This document shows positions 57,608 to 64,000 of a stretch of 64,000 nucleotides of DNA, in pieces (position 1 is the stretch's first letter; every line of letters begins with the position of its first letter). Position numbers and translations under genes: made by a program. This DNA is from Glycomyces arizonensis DSM 44726 (GTDB lineage Bacteria > Actinomycetota > Actinomycetes > Mycobacteriales > Micromonosporaceae), in NCBI RefSeq assembly GCF_000482705.1, contig NZ_AXWO01000029.1, positions 1 through 64,000 on the forward strand, written 5' to 3'. The notes beneath the pieces are model-generated. The model was not told the DNA's origin. It ran no database searches and worked only from the letters and a program-made list of their open reading frames with translations.

Positions 57608-58365
57608 ACGGCGCCGAGGGGCTCTACCGGCCCGGGACGAGCCCGCTGCACCGGAGCGCCCCGCAGGCGAAGCTGACGGCCCTGGTGGCGCTCACGTTCG
57701 CGGTCGTCGCGACGCCGAGGGAAGCGGTGTGGGCCTTCGGGGTCTACGCGGTGCTGCTGGCGGCCCTGTTCGCGCTCGCGCGCGTCCCGATCGGCTGGAT
57801 CGCCTCCCGGAGCCTGATCGAGGCGCCGTTCCTGCTGCTGGCGCTCGCGTTCCCGTTCCTGGCGGGCGGCGAGACCATCCAGTGGGGATTTCTGGAGCTG
57901 TCGGTCGAGGGCCTGTGGGCCGGATGGAACCTCATCGCCAAGGCCACCCTCGGCGTGTGGGCCGCGCTGCTGCTCGCCGCCACCACGCCCGTCGCGGGCC
58001 TCCTCGCGGGGCTCTCGCGGCTGCGCTGCCCGCAGATCCTCCTCCAGATCACCGCGTTCGCCATCCGCTACGCGCACCTGACGGCCGCCGAGGTCGCCCA
58101 GATGCGCCGCGCCCGCCTCGCACGCCTGGACGACCCGCGCTTCCTGTGGCAGGCGGGGGCGCTCGCCCGCAGCCTCGGTGTCGTCTTCATCCGCTCCTTC
58201 GAGCGCGGTGAACGCGTCTGGCAGGCCATGGCCGCGCGCGGCTACACCGGTCGCCTGCCGCTCGACGTCAGCCCCGCCGGGGCCGGCCTCGGCCAGTGGA
58301 GCGCCGCCATGGCCGCCCCGGCGCTCGCCGCCGGGGTCGCCGTCTGGACGGCGGTGGGCGCATGA
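57604..58365 (+). CDS. cbiQ: ECF transporter T component (CbiQ)
   Basis: A 253-residue membrane coupling subunit: LHRSAPQAKLTALVALTFAVV at the N-terminus, and the two Ala-Arg-Gly-type coupling motifs near the C-terminus (QMRRARLARLDD, MAARGYTGRL) that contact the ATPase. GTG 57604 overlaps the preceding stop, and its stop overlaps the ATPase start. Confidence 0.92.
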   Translation: MNGAEGLYRPGTSPLHRSAPQAKLTALVALTFAVVATPREAVWAFGVYAVLLAALFALARVPIGWIASRSLIEAPFLLLALAFPFLAGGETIQWGFLELSVEGLWAGWNLIAKATLGVWAALLLAATTPVAGLLAGLSRLRCPQILLQITAFAIRYAHLTAAEVAQMRRARLARLDDPRFLWQAGALARSLGVVFIRSFERGERVWQAMAARGYTGRLPLDVSPAGAGLGQWSAAMAAPALAAGVAVWTAVGA

Positions 58366-59123
58366 GCGCACTGCGCGTGGCCGGCCTCAGGCACGTCTAC
58401 CCCGACGGGCACGGCGCCCTCGACGGCGTCGACCTCGGCATCGAACCGGGGGAGCGCGTGGCCGTCCTGGGCCCCAACGGGGCCGGGAAGACCACGCTCA
58501 TGCTCCACCTCGTCGGGCTCCTCGACGCCACGGAAGGGACCGTCGCGGTCGGGGACCTGACCGTCGAGAAGCGGCACCTCGCCGAGATCCGCCGCCGCGT
58601 CGGCATCGTCTTCCAGAGCCCCGACGACCAGCTGTTCATGCCCACCGTCGCCGACGACGTCGGCTTCGGCCCGGCCAACCTCGGCCTGCGGGGCGCCGAA
58701 CTGCGTTCGCGGGTCGAGGCCGCGCTCGCCGACGTCGGCCTCGCCGATCTCGCCGGCAGGCCGCCGCACCACCTCTCGGTCGGGCAGCAGCGCCGCGCCG
58801 CGCTCGCCGGGATCCTCGCCATGCGCCCCGAGATCGTCGTCCTCGACGAGCCGAGCGCCAACCTCGACCCGGCCAGCCGCCGCGAACTGGCGGGGATCCT
58901 GCGCCGGACGGCCCCCACGCTGCTGCTGGTCACCCACGACCTGCCGTACGCACTGCAACTGTGCGAGCGGGCCGTCGTGCTCGACGGCGGCCGCATCGTC
59001 GCCGACGCCCCCTGCGCGGAGATCCTCGCCGACGCGGACCTGCTCGAGCGGCACCGGCTCGAGCTGCCGTTCGGGTTCTCCCTGGAGGCGGCGCTCGCCT
59101 CCAGGGCCGACAATATCCTATAA
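58362..59123 (+). CDS. cbiO: ECF transporter ATPase (CbiO)
   Basis: A 253-residue ATPase: Walker A LGPNGAGKTTLMLHL, Q-loop VFQSPDDQLFMPTVADDVGFGP (the ECF-type Q-helix), signature HHLSVGQQRRAALAGILAM, Walker B IVVLDEPSANLD. It powers metal uptake with CbiQ. ATG 58362. The last codons and the TAA lie inside AT-rich island 2, so the 3' end may have been altered by it. Confidence 0.94.
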   Translation: MSALRVAGLRHVYPDGHGALDGVDLGIEPGERVAVLGPNGAGKTTLMLHLVGLLDATEGTVAVGDLTVEKRHLAEIRRRVGIVFQSPDDQLFMPTVADDVGFGPANLGLRGAELRSRVEAALADVGLADLAGRPPHHLSVGQQRRAALAGILAMRPEIVVLDEPSANLDPASRRELAGILRRTAPTLLLVTHDLPYALQLCERAVVLDGGRIVADAPCAEILADADLLERHRLELPFGFSLEAALASRADNIL

Positions 59124-59162
59124 ATTATAGGATATAAGATATTATATAATATAAGTTATAAG
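59112..59162. repeat. AT-rich TATAGG-repeat island 2
   Basis: About 50 bases made almost only of A and T. The perfect inverted repeat ATATCCTATAA (59113-59123) / TTATAGGATAT (59125-59135) contains the cbiO stop codon. It is followed by ATATTATATAATATAAGTT. It shares CCTATAA/TTATAGG words with islands at 46111 and 62578. Confidence 0.75.
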
Positions 59163-59193
59163 TCGTGGACGCCTCCGATGCCGCTCTGCGGCG

Positions 59194-59919
59194 TCAGGAG
59201 GCGTTCGCGATCGCCGCCTCGACTTCGGCGACGAAGTCGGCGGGATCGATCTTCTCGCCGTTGACCTTCACCGTCGGCGTGCCTGTCACGCCCTGATCCT
59301 CCGTGGCCGAAGTGGTCCCCGACTGCACCCAGCCCTTGTAGGTCTCGTCGTCGACGCACTGCTCCCAATCCGAGCCGAGACCGACGCCGGCCCCGATGTC
59401 CTTCAGCTCCGCGTCGGTCAACCCCGAGCTGTTCTCCTTCGGCTGGTGCTCGTACAGCGCCACCGTGTAGTCCAGGAACTCCTGCTGTCCGACGTCGGCC
59501 GCGCACACCGCCGACGCGCCCGCCCGCGTCGAGTACTCGGTGCCCTGCGAGAGCCGGTCGAGGATCGCGATCGGGTGGTAGTTCACCGTCACCGAGCCGT
59601 CGTCGACCCACGACTGGATCTGCTCGGCGTAGGCCGTCTCGAACTGGTTGCACGCCGGGCACATGTAGTCGAGGTAGATGTCGATCTCGGCCTCACCCGA
59701 GCCGATCTGGACCGCATACCCGTCCGTGGTCTCCGCCGCCGGGTCGTTGACCTCGTAATCGGGCTCGCGGTTCATCCAGATGCCCAGACCCAGCAACCCC
59801 CCTATGAGGACGACCGCCGCGCCGATGGCGACCCCGAACACGATCTTCTTGCGCCTGGCCTCGGCCTCCCGCTGCTTCCGCAGCGCCTCGGCGGCCTGCC
59901 TGCGACCGGGCTTTCCCAT
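59194..59919 (-). CDS. DsbA-family thiol oxidoreductase, membrane-anchored
   Basis: A 241-residue protein: basic N-terminus, one membrane helix (IVFGVAIGAAVVLIGGLLGLGIW), then a thioredoxin-fold domain with active site YLDYMCPACNQFET and cis-Pro segment TGTPTVKVNGE. It probably forms or shuffles disulfides outside the membrane. I chose ATG 59919 with GAGAGAGG 11 bases upstream; GTG 59931 is possible. Convergent with cbiO; divergent from the CopC-CopD gene. Confidence 0.9.
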   Translation of the reverse strand: MGKPGRRQAAEALRKQREAEARRKKIVFGVAIGAAVVLIGGLLGLGIWMNREPDYEVNDPAAETTDGYAVQIGSGEAEIDIYLDYMCPACNQFETAYAEQIQSWVDDGSVTVNYHPIAILDRLSQGTEYSTRAGASAVCAADVGQQEFLDYTVALYEHQPKENSSGLTDAELKDIGAGVGLGSDWEQCVDDETYKGWVQSGTTSATEDQGVTGTPTVKVNGEKIDPADFVAEVEAAIANAS

Positions 59920-59985
59920 GCCGATCAACACCTCTCTCAAACCTGTGGTCGATGTGCGAGGCGGATTCGAGTAATCTCAGCGGCG

Positions 59986-62757
59986 ATGTCACGCCTTCAC
60001 CCGGTCCGCCTCGGCTGGCTGTCGTTCGCAGCGGCCGTGCTCGGCGTGCTCTGGGCCGCCCCGGCCTTCGCGCACGCTCTCGCCACCGGGAGCGAACCCG
60101 CCCCGGACGACGTCCTCGACTCCCCGCCGGGCGAGGTCGTCGTCGAGTTCAACGAGCCAGTCACCCCCGTAGACGCGGCCACCGGTGTCGTGGCTCCCGA
60201 TGGTGACCGAGCCGACACCGGCATCGTCGAGTCCGACGACCCGACCACGGTCGTGATCGGCCTCGACGCCGACATCGAAGGCACCTACCTCGTCGGATAC
60301 CGCGTCGTCTCCGACGACGGGCACCCCGTCTCCGGGACCTTCACCTTCTCCGTCGGCCGCGAGACCGAGGCGCCCAGTGCCGAGGCCCTCATCGCCGAGA
60401 CCGACCCGCTCGTCCAAGGCCTGCTCTACGCCGAGCGCGGCGTCGGCTACGCCGGGCTCGCCCTCGCGCTCGGCGCCGGCGTCCTCCTCGCCGTCGGCGC
60501 CCGCCCCCGCGACCGCATCGCGCGGCTCGTGGCGACCGGCCTCAGCGCCGTCGCCGCCTGCGCCATCGTCGGCATCGTCCTCCAGGCCGCCTACGAGTCC
60601 GGCGTTCCCATCTCCGGGCTCGACGGCGTCGCCCTCCAATCGGTCATGGAGTCCAGCGTCGGCCTCGCCGCGCTGCTGCGGCTCCTCCTCGTGCTGCTCG
60701 CGCTGCCGCTGCTGCGCTTCCTGGTCACCGACGAGACCCCCGGCAGGCCCGTCCTCGCCGGACTCGCGAGCGTGGCCCTGGCGCTCGCGGCGACCTGGCC
60801 GCTGGCCGGGCATCCCATGGCCACCGAGCCCGTGGCCCTCGCGTTCGCCGCTGACTGGATCCACACCGCCGCCGCCCTCACCTGGGCCGGTGGTGTCGCC
60901 GTCCTGTTCATCCTCGCCTGCAGCCGCCGCGGCGACGTCCCCGAACGCGCCCGCGAGTTCTGGGTCGCCCTGGTGCCGTGGCTCATGGCCAGCCTCATCG
61001 TCGCCGGACTCGCCAGCGCCCTGCTCCACATCGACTCGATCGAGGCGCTCACCGACACCGCCTACGGGCGGTTGGTGGCGCTCAAGGCCGCGATCCTCAT
61101 CGCCATCGTCGCTGTCGGCCTGTTCACCCGCAAGGCGGTGCTGCGCGGCGCTGAAGGCCGCACGGCCCTGCGGCGCCTGGCGGGTGCCGAAGCGGTCCTG
61201 GCCGCGGCGATCCTGGCCGCCGTGGTGGTGCTGGTGCAGGCCGTGCCCGCCAAGACCGCGCTGCTGGAGACCGGGACGAGTTCGACGGTGGAGTCCACCG
61301 GCACGGCGACGCTGTTCACCACCGACGCCTTCAGCGGGCAGCTCGCCCTCGATCCGGGCAGGCCGGGGCCGAACTCGGTGCGGATCATCACGGACGGCCC
61401 GGGCGGCGAGCCGTTCGAGGCCGTCGAGTGGGACGCCGTCTACGGCCTCGAAGGCGCTGAACCGGAGACGCTGCGGCTCATCGAGCTGCGCACCGGGATT
61501 CTCGGCGGCGAGGTGAGCCTGCCTGAGGCTGGGCGGTGGGTGTTCGTCTTCACCCTTACCGACGCCGAAGGGCACACCGCGACGGCCGAAGCCGCCGTCG
61601 ACGTCTCGTTACCAGTCGCCGAAGGCCCCTCGCGTGTTCTCACCCAGCTGCACGCACCATTTCTCGAGGTCGCGTCCGAGGTGGTCGGCCAGGAAGCGCG
61701 CGGTGTAGTTCGTCAGTGCCGGGTGGTTGCGGTGGCCGCGCACCGGCATCGGCGCCATGAACGGGGCGTCGGTCTCGACCAGGACCAGTTCGGCGGGTGC
61801 GACGGCGGCCGCGCCGCGCAGCTGCTCGGCGTTCTTGAACGTCACGTTCCCCGCGAAGCTCATGTAGAACCCGCGCCTGGCGCATTCGTTCGCGAACGCG
61901 AAGTCGCCCGAGAAGCAGTGGAGGACCACCCGGTCCGGAGCGCCCTCTTCATCCAGGATGGACAGGACGTCGGCGTGGGCGTCGCGGTCGTGGATGACCA
62001 GGGTCTTGCCGCGGCGCTTGGCGATCTCGATGTGGGCGCGGAAGGAGGCCTGCTGGGCGGCCCGGCCGCTCTCGTCGGTGCGGAAGTAGTCCAGGCCGGT
62101 CTCGCCGAGCGCGGCGACGCGGGGCGGCGCGGCGAGTTCGTCGATGGCGGCGAGCGCGCCGTCGAGGTCGCCCAGGAGCGGGGCCTCGTTCGGGTGGAGG
62201 GCGACCGCGGCCAGGATCCGCTCGTCGGCCTCGGCGAGCGATGCGGACCAGCGGGAGGAGGCGACGTCGGTGCCGACCTGGACGAGGTGCGCGACGCCGA
62301 CGGCCTCGGCCTGGTCGATGAGCTCGCGGACCTCGTCGCTCGCGGGCTCGGGCGCGACCGCCTCATCGGCGGGGTAGCCGGAGCCGACGATGTCGAGGTG
62401 CGTGTGCGTGTCGGCGATCGGGGCCGGAAGCGGCGCTGGGCTGGGTGCCGGATCGGGTTTGTACACGCCTCAACCATGCCACGTCGGCTCCGGAGTGCCG
62501 TGCCGGTGCGCCGGAGTCTTATGAAGACCGCGAAGGGTGTCGCCGGGCTGCTGAGCACGATGCCCGCTGTAGGCGAACGTTATAGATTATACCCTATAAG
62601 ATATAGTTGTGTTATAGCCTATAATTTACCCTCTGGCGTGGTGTGCCCTCGGGTGACGGACGTCCGTGGCCGCGAGCGCAGAGGCGCGAGTCTTTTCGCA
62701 AGGCCGACTCCGCGGCCGCGCCCGCTGAGGGCGCGGCCGCGGACGGCATCGGCCTAG
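59986..62757 (+). CDS. CopC-CopD-type copper protein lacking its normal stop codon
   Basis: Recognisable copper protein spans 59986 to about 61602. A signal peptide ends near AFAHA, and the CopC domain starts HALATGSEPAPDDVLDSPPGEVVVEF and includes YRVVSDDGHPVSGTFTFSVG. Eight to nine CopD helices follow, with likely metal residues in LAGHPM and DWIHTAAALTWAGG, then an extracellular C-terminal domain ending GHTATAEAAVDV. No stop occurs there; the frame runs through the whole antisense of tatD to a TAG at 62757. The last 385 residues look like antisense translation. TAATCT (59971-59976) suggests a leaderless ATG 59986. Confidence 0.7.
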   Translation: MSRLHPVRLGWLSFAAAVLGVLWAAPAFAHALATGSEPAPDDVLDSPPGEVVVEFNEPVTPVDAATGVVAPDGDRADTGIVESDDPTTVVIGLDADIEGTYLVGYRVVSDDGHPVSGTFTFSVGRETEAPSAEALIAETDPLVQGLLYAERGVGYAGLALALGAGVLLAVGARPRDRIARLVATGLSAVAACAIVGIVLQAAYESGVPISGLDGVALQSVMESSVGLAALLRLLLVLLALPLLRFLVTDETPGRPVLAGLASVALALAATWPLAGHPMATEPVALAFAADWIHTAAALTWAGGVAVLFILACSRRGDVPERAREFWVALVPWLMASLIVAGLASALLHIDSIEALTDTAYGRLVALKAAILIAIVAVGLFTRKAVLRGAEGRTALRRLAGAEAVLAAAILAAVVVLVQAVPAKTALLETGTSSTVESTGTATLFTTDAFSGQLALDPGRPGPNSVRIITDGPGGEPFEAVEWDAVYGLEGAEPETLRLIELRTGILGGEVSLPEAGRWVFVFTLTDAEGHTATAEAAVDVSLPVAEGPSRVLTQLHAPFLEVASEVVGQEARGVVRQCRVVAVAAHRHRRHERGVGLDQDQFGGCDGGRAAQLLGVLERHVPREAHVEPAPGAFVREREVAREAVEDHPVRSALFIQDGQDVGVGVAVVDDQGLAAALGDLDVGAEGGLLGGPAALVGAEVVQAGLAERGDAGRRGEFVDGGERAVEVAQERGLVRVEGDRGQDPLVGLGERCGPAGGGDVGADLDEVRDADGLGLVDELADLVARGLGRDRLIGGVAGADDVEVRVRVGDRGRKRRWAGCRIGFVHASTMPRRLRSAVPVRRSLMKTAKGVAGLLSTMPAVGERYRLYPIRYSCVIAYNLPSGVVCPRVTDVRGRERRGASLFARPTPRPRPLRARPRTASA
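61609..62466 (-). CDS. tatD: TatD-family metal-dependent DNase
   Basis: A 285-residue TIM-barrel hydrolase: metal ligands in IADTHTHLDI, LGETGLDYFRTD, LVIHDRDAHADVL, VVLHCFSGD and LVETDAPFMAP. It acts in DNA repair or RNA/DNA turnover. GTG 62466. It follows metG on the same strand, the usual metG-tatD order, with 287 bases between. Its stop lies where the opposite-strand copper gene should end. Confidence 0.94.
   Translation of the reverse strand: MYKPDPAPSPAPLPAPIADTHTHLDIVGSGYPADEAVAPEPASDEVRELIDQAEAVGVAHLVQVGTDVASSRWSASLAEADERILAAVALHPNEAPLLGDLDGALAAIDELAAPPRVAALGETGLDYFRTDESGRAAQQASFRAHIEIAKRRGKTLVIHDRDAHADVLSILDEEGAPDRVVLHCFSGDFAFANECARRGFYMSFAGNVTFKNAEQLRGAAAVAPAELVLVETDAPFMAPMPVRGHRNHPALTNYTARFLADHLGRDLEKWCVQLGENTRGAFGDW
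62578..62631. repeat. AT-rich TATAGG-repeat island 3
   Basis: About 54 AT-rich bases between metG and tatD. It contains TTATAG-N8-CTATAA (62580-62599) and the perfect dyad TTATAG-C-CTATAA (62612-62624). It uses the same words as the islands at 46111 and 59112. Confidence 0.7.
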
Positions 62758-64000
62758 GAGTCCAGTCGCTCGATCTCCTCGTCCACGATCGACGGGTCGA
62801 GCTTGGTGAAGATCGGGACGGGCTTCTCCAGCGGCGTGCCCGACCGGATCGGCACCGGCTCCCAGCTCGGGACGCCCGAGTAGTCGCCGGTCAGGATCGG
62901 ATAGGTCCCCTCGGTCGCCCCGCCCTCGTCGAGGTCGGCGACCTCCTCGATGCGCGGCATCGGCGCGAACACGCCCTCACCGCCGAGCAGCTCGTGCACC
63001 CGCTGCGACGAGTGCGGCAGGAACGGGCTCATGATCGTCTTCAGGTCGCTCACGGCCTGGAGCACCGTGTGCAGGACCGTGCCCTGCCGCTTGGGGTCCT
63101 CCTTGAGCTTCCACGGCGCCGTGTCGGCCAGGTACTTGTTGGCCGCGGCGACCGTCTTCATCGCCTCGCCGATGGCCGCGCGCACCTTGTTGGCGCCGAT
63201 GAGCTCCCCGACGGTGTCGAACGCGCCACGGGTGGCCGCCAGCAGCTCGCGGTCGACCTCCTCCAGCTCCCCGGCCTCCGGGATCCGCCCGAAGTTCTTC
63301 GCGGCCATCGCCACCGACCGGTTCACCAGGTTGCCCCAGCCGGCCACCAACTCGTCGTTGTTGCGCCGCAAGAACTCCGCCCACGTGAAGTCCGAGTCCT
63401 GGTTCTCCGGGCCCGCCGCGCAGATGTAGTAGCGCAGCGCGTCGGCCGAGTACCGCTCCAGGAAGTCGCGCACGTAGATCACCACGCGCCGCGACGAGGA
63501 GAACTGCCTGCCCTCCATCGTCAGGAACTCCGAGGAGACCACCTCGGTGGGCAGGTCGAGCCGCCCCAGCGAGCCCGGCTCGCCGCCGGCCGCGCCCTCG
63601 CCGTTGTTGCCCAGCAGCATCGCCGGCCAGATCTCGGAGTGGAAGACGATGTTGTCCTTGCCCATGAAGTAGTACGAGACCGCCTCCGGGTTCGACCACC
63701 ACCGCTTCCACGCCTCCGCGTCACCGGAGCGCCGCGCCCACTCGATCGAGGCCGACAGGTAGCCGATGACCGCGTCGAACCACACGTACAGGCGCTTGTC
63801 GGGCCGGTCGACCCAGCCGGGCAGCGGAATCGGCACGCCCCAGTCCAGATCGCGCGAGATCGGGCGCGGCTGCAGGTCCTCCAGGAGGTTCTTGGTGAAC
63901 CGGACGACGTTGGTGCGCCACCCCGTCCGCGTGTCCAGCCACGCGTTCAGCGCGTCGGCGAACGCGGGCAGGTCCAGGAAGAAGTGGTCCTCCTCGACGA
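62754..64000 (-). CDS. metG: Methionyl-tRNA synthetase (3' part)
   Basis: The last 415 residues of a class I synthetase; the 5' end lies beyond the window. It attaches methionine to tRNA-Met. Visible: KRLYVWFDAVIGYLSASIEWA, YYFMGKDNIVFHSEIWPAMLLG, the KMSKS-type loop FLTMEGRQFSSSRR, and the anticodon-binding domain with LRYYICAAGPENQDSDFTWAEF, NRSVAMAAKNF and DLKTIMSPFLPHSSQRVHELLG. There is no C-terminal tRNA-binding extension; it ends VDEEIERLDS, as in many actinobacteria. Confidence 0.96.
   Translation of the reverse strand, partial: VEEDHFFLDLPAFADALNAWLDTRTGWRTNVVRFTKNLLEDLQPRPISRDLDWGVPIPLPGWVDRPDKRLYVWFDAVIGYLSASIEWARRSGDAEAWKRWWSNPEAVSYYFMGKDNIVFHSEIWPAMLLGNNGEGAAGGEPGSLGRLDLPTEVVSSEFLTMEGRQFSSSRRVVIYVRDFLERYSADALRYYICAAGPENQDSDFTWAEFLRRNNDELVAGWGNLVNRSVAMAAKNFGRIPEAGELEEVDRELLAATRGAFDTVGELIGANKVRAAIGEAMKTVAAANKYLADTAPWKLKEDPKRQGTVLHTVLQAVSDLKTIMSPFLPHSSQRVHELLGGEGVFAPMPRIEEVADLDEGGATEGTYPILTGDYSGVPSWEPVPIRSGTPLEKPVPIFTKLDPSIVDEEIERLDS

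Noticed and set aside
61536..61760. Alternative frame as the true end of the copper protein gene
   Set aside because: It stops at 61760, but switching to it needs a frameshift and its residues are Arg/Ser-rich shadow sequence with no CopD-like features.

Overview
The window comes from a high-GC actinobacterium. Codon use is strongly GC-biased, GTG starts and GTGA/ATGA stop-start overlaps are common, and several genes look leaderless (a -10 hexamer 6-10 bases before the start codon). Several gene orders match Mycobacterium: tRNA-Thr/tRNA-Met/rpmG/hadA/hadB, nth/tlpA-like/NUDIX/marP near crp, and atpC/DUF2550. The mycosin-like protease, Cys-Gln thioester surface proteins with LPxTG tails, a Nur-type box and a CebR-like operator also fit an actinomycete. 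A Glycomycetales or Micromonosporales genus is possible, but I cannot prove a genus.

Layout: 0-10 kb holds a FUSC-type membrane protein, guaA, a tandem Nudix protein, a phosphatidylserine decarboxylase fused to a methyltransferase-like domain, two tandem thioester-domain sortase substrates, and a chorismate mutase behind a Phe/Tyr leader-peptide attenuator. 10-19.4 kb holds pcrA, an M23 peptidase, a candidate RNA switch, a tiny secreted peptide with four NSGDVA repeats, a membrane GAF-GGDEF-EAL protein, two tRNAs, rpmG, hadAB, a 3-hydroxyacyl-CoA dehydrogenase and cobalamin adenosyltransferase. 19.4-27.2 kb is an accessory insert: a YtfQRT/YjfF-type sugar ABC operon, an ABC exporter with an XRE regulator, and a vapBC module between 21-bp direct repeats. 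27.2-33.6 kb holds DUF2550, an isolated short atpC, crp, marP, NUDIX, a TlpA-like lipoprotein, nth and a mycosin-like protease.

33.8-48.7 kb holds an SseB-like protein, an oxidoreductase/DUF993/TIM-barrel operon, an orphan nuoI-nuoJ pair, a DUF885 metalloprotein, a CHAD protein, a cellulose-type AA10 LPMO with CBM2 under a CebR-like box, a Bcp peroxiredoxin, an NmrA-type oxidoreductase, rdgB and rph. 48.8-55.9 kb starts at tRNA-Leu(UAG) and looks like an accretion hot spot: a broken HAD gene, an orphan hypothetical gene, a type VII-like WXG/EspC protein with a membrane partner, and a TetR/MFS/acetyltransferase module, separated by degenerate repeats that partly resemble the tRNA-Leu 3' end. 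55.9-64 kb holds a second Bcp, a nickel/cobalt ECF transporter behind a perfect Nur-type box, a DsbA-like protein, a CopC-CopD protein without a proper stop codon, tatD and the 3' part of metG.

The best candidates for something undescribed are: (1) the switch-peptide-cyclic-di-GMP locus at 13.3-16.4 kb; (2) AT-rich TATAGG/CCTATAA islands at 46.1, 59.1 and 62.6 kb, two of which touch gene stop codons; (3) the repeat-bounded cassettes beside tRNA-Leu. All functional statements are from reading sequence; no database search was run.
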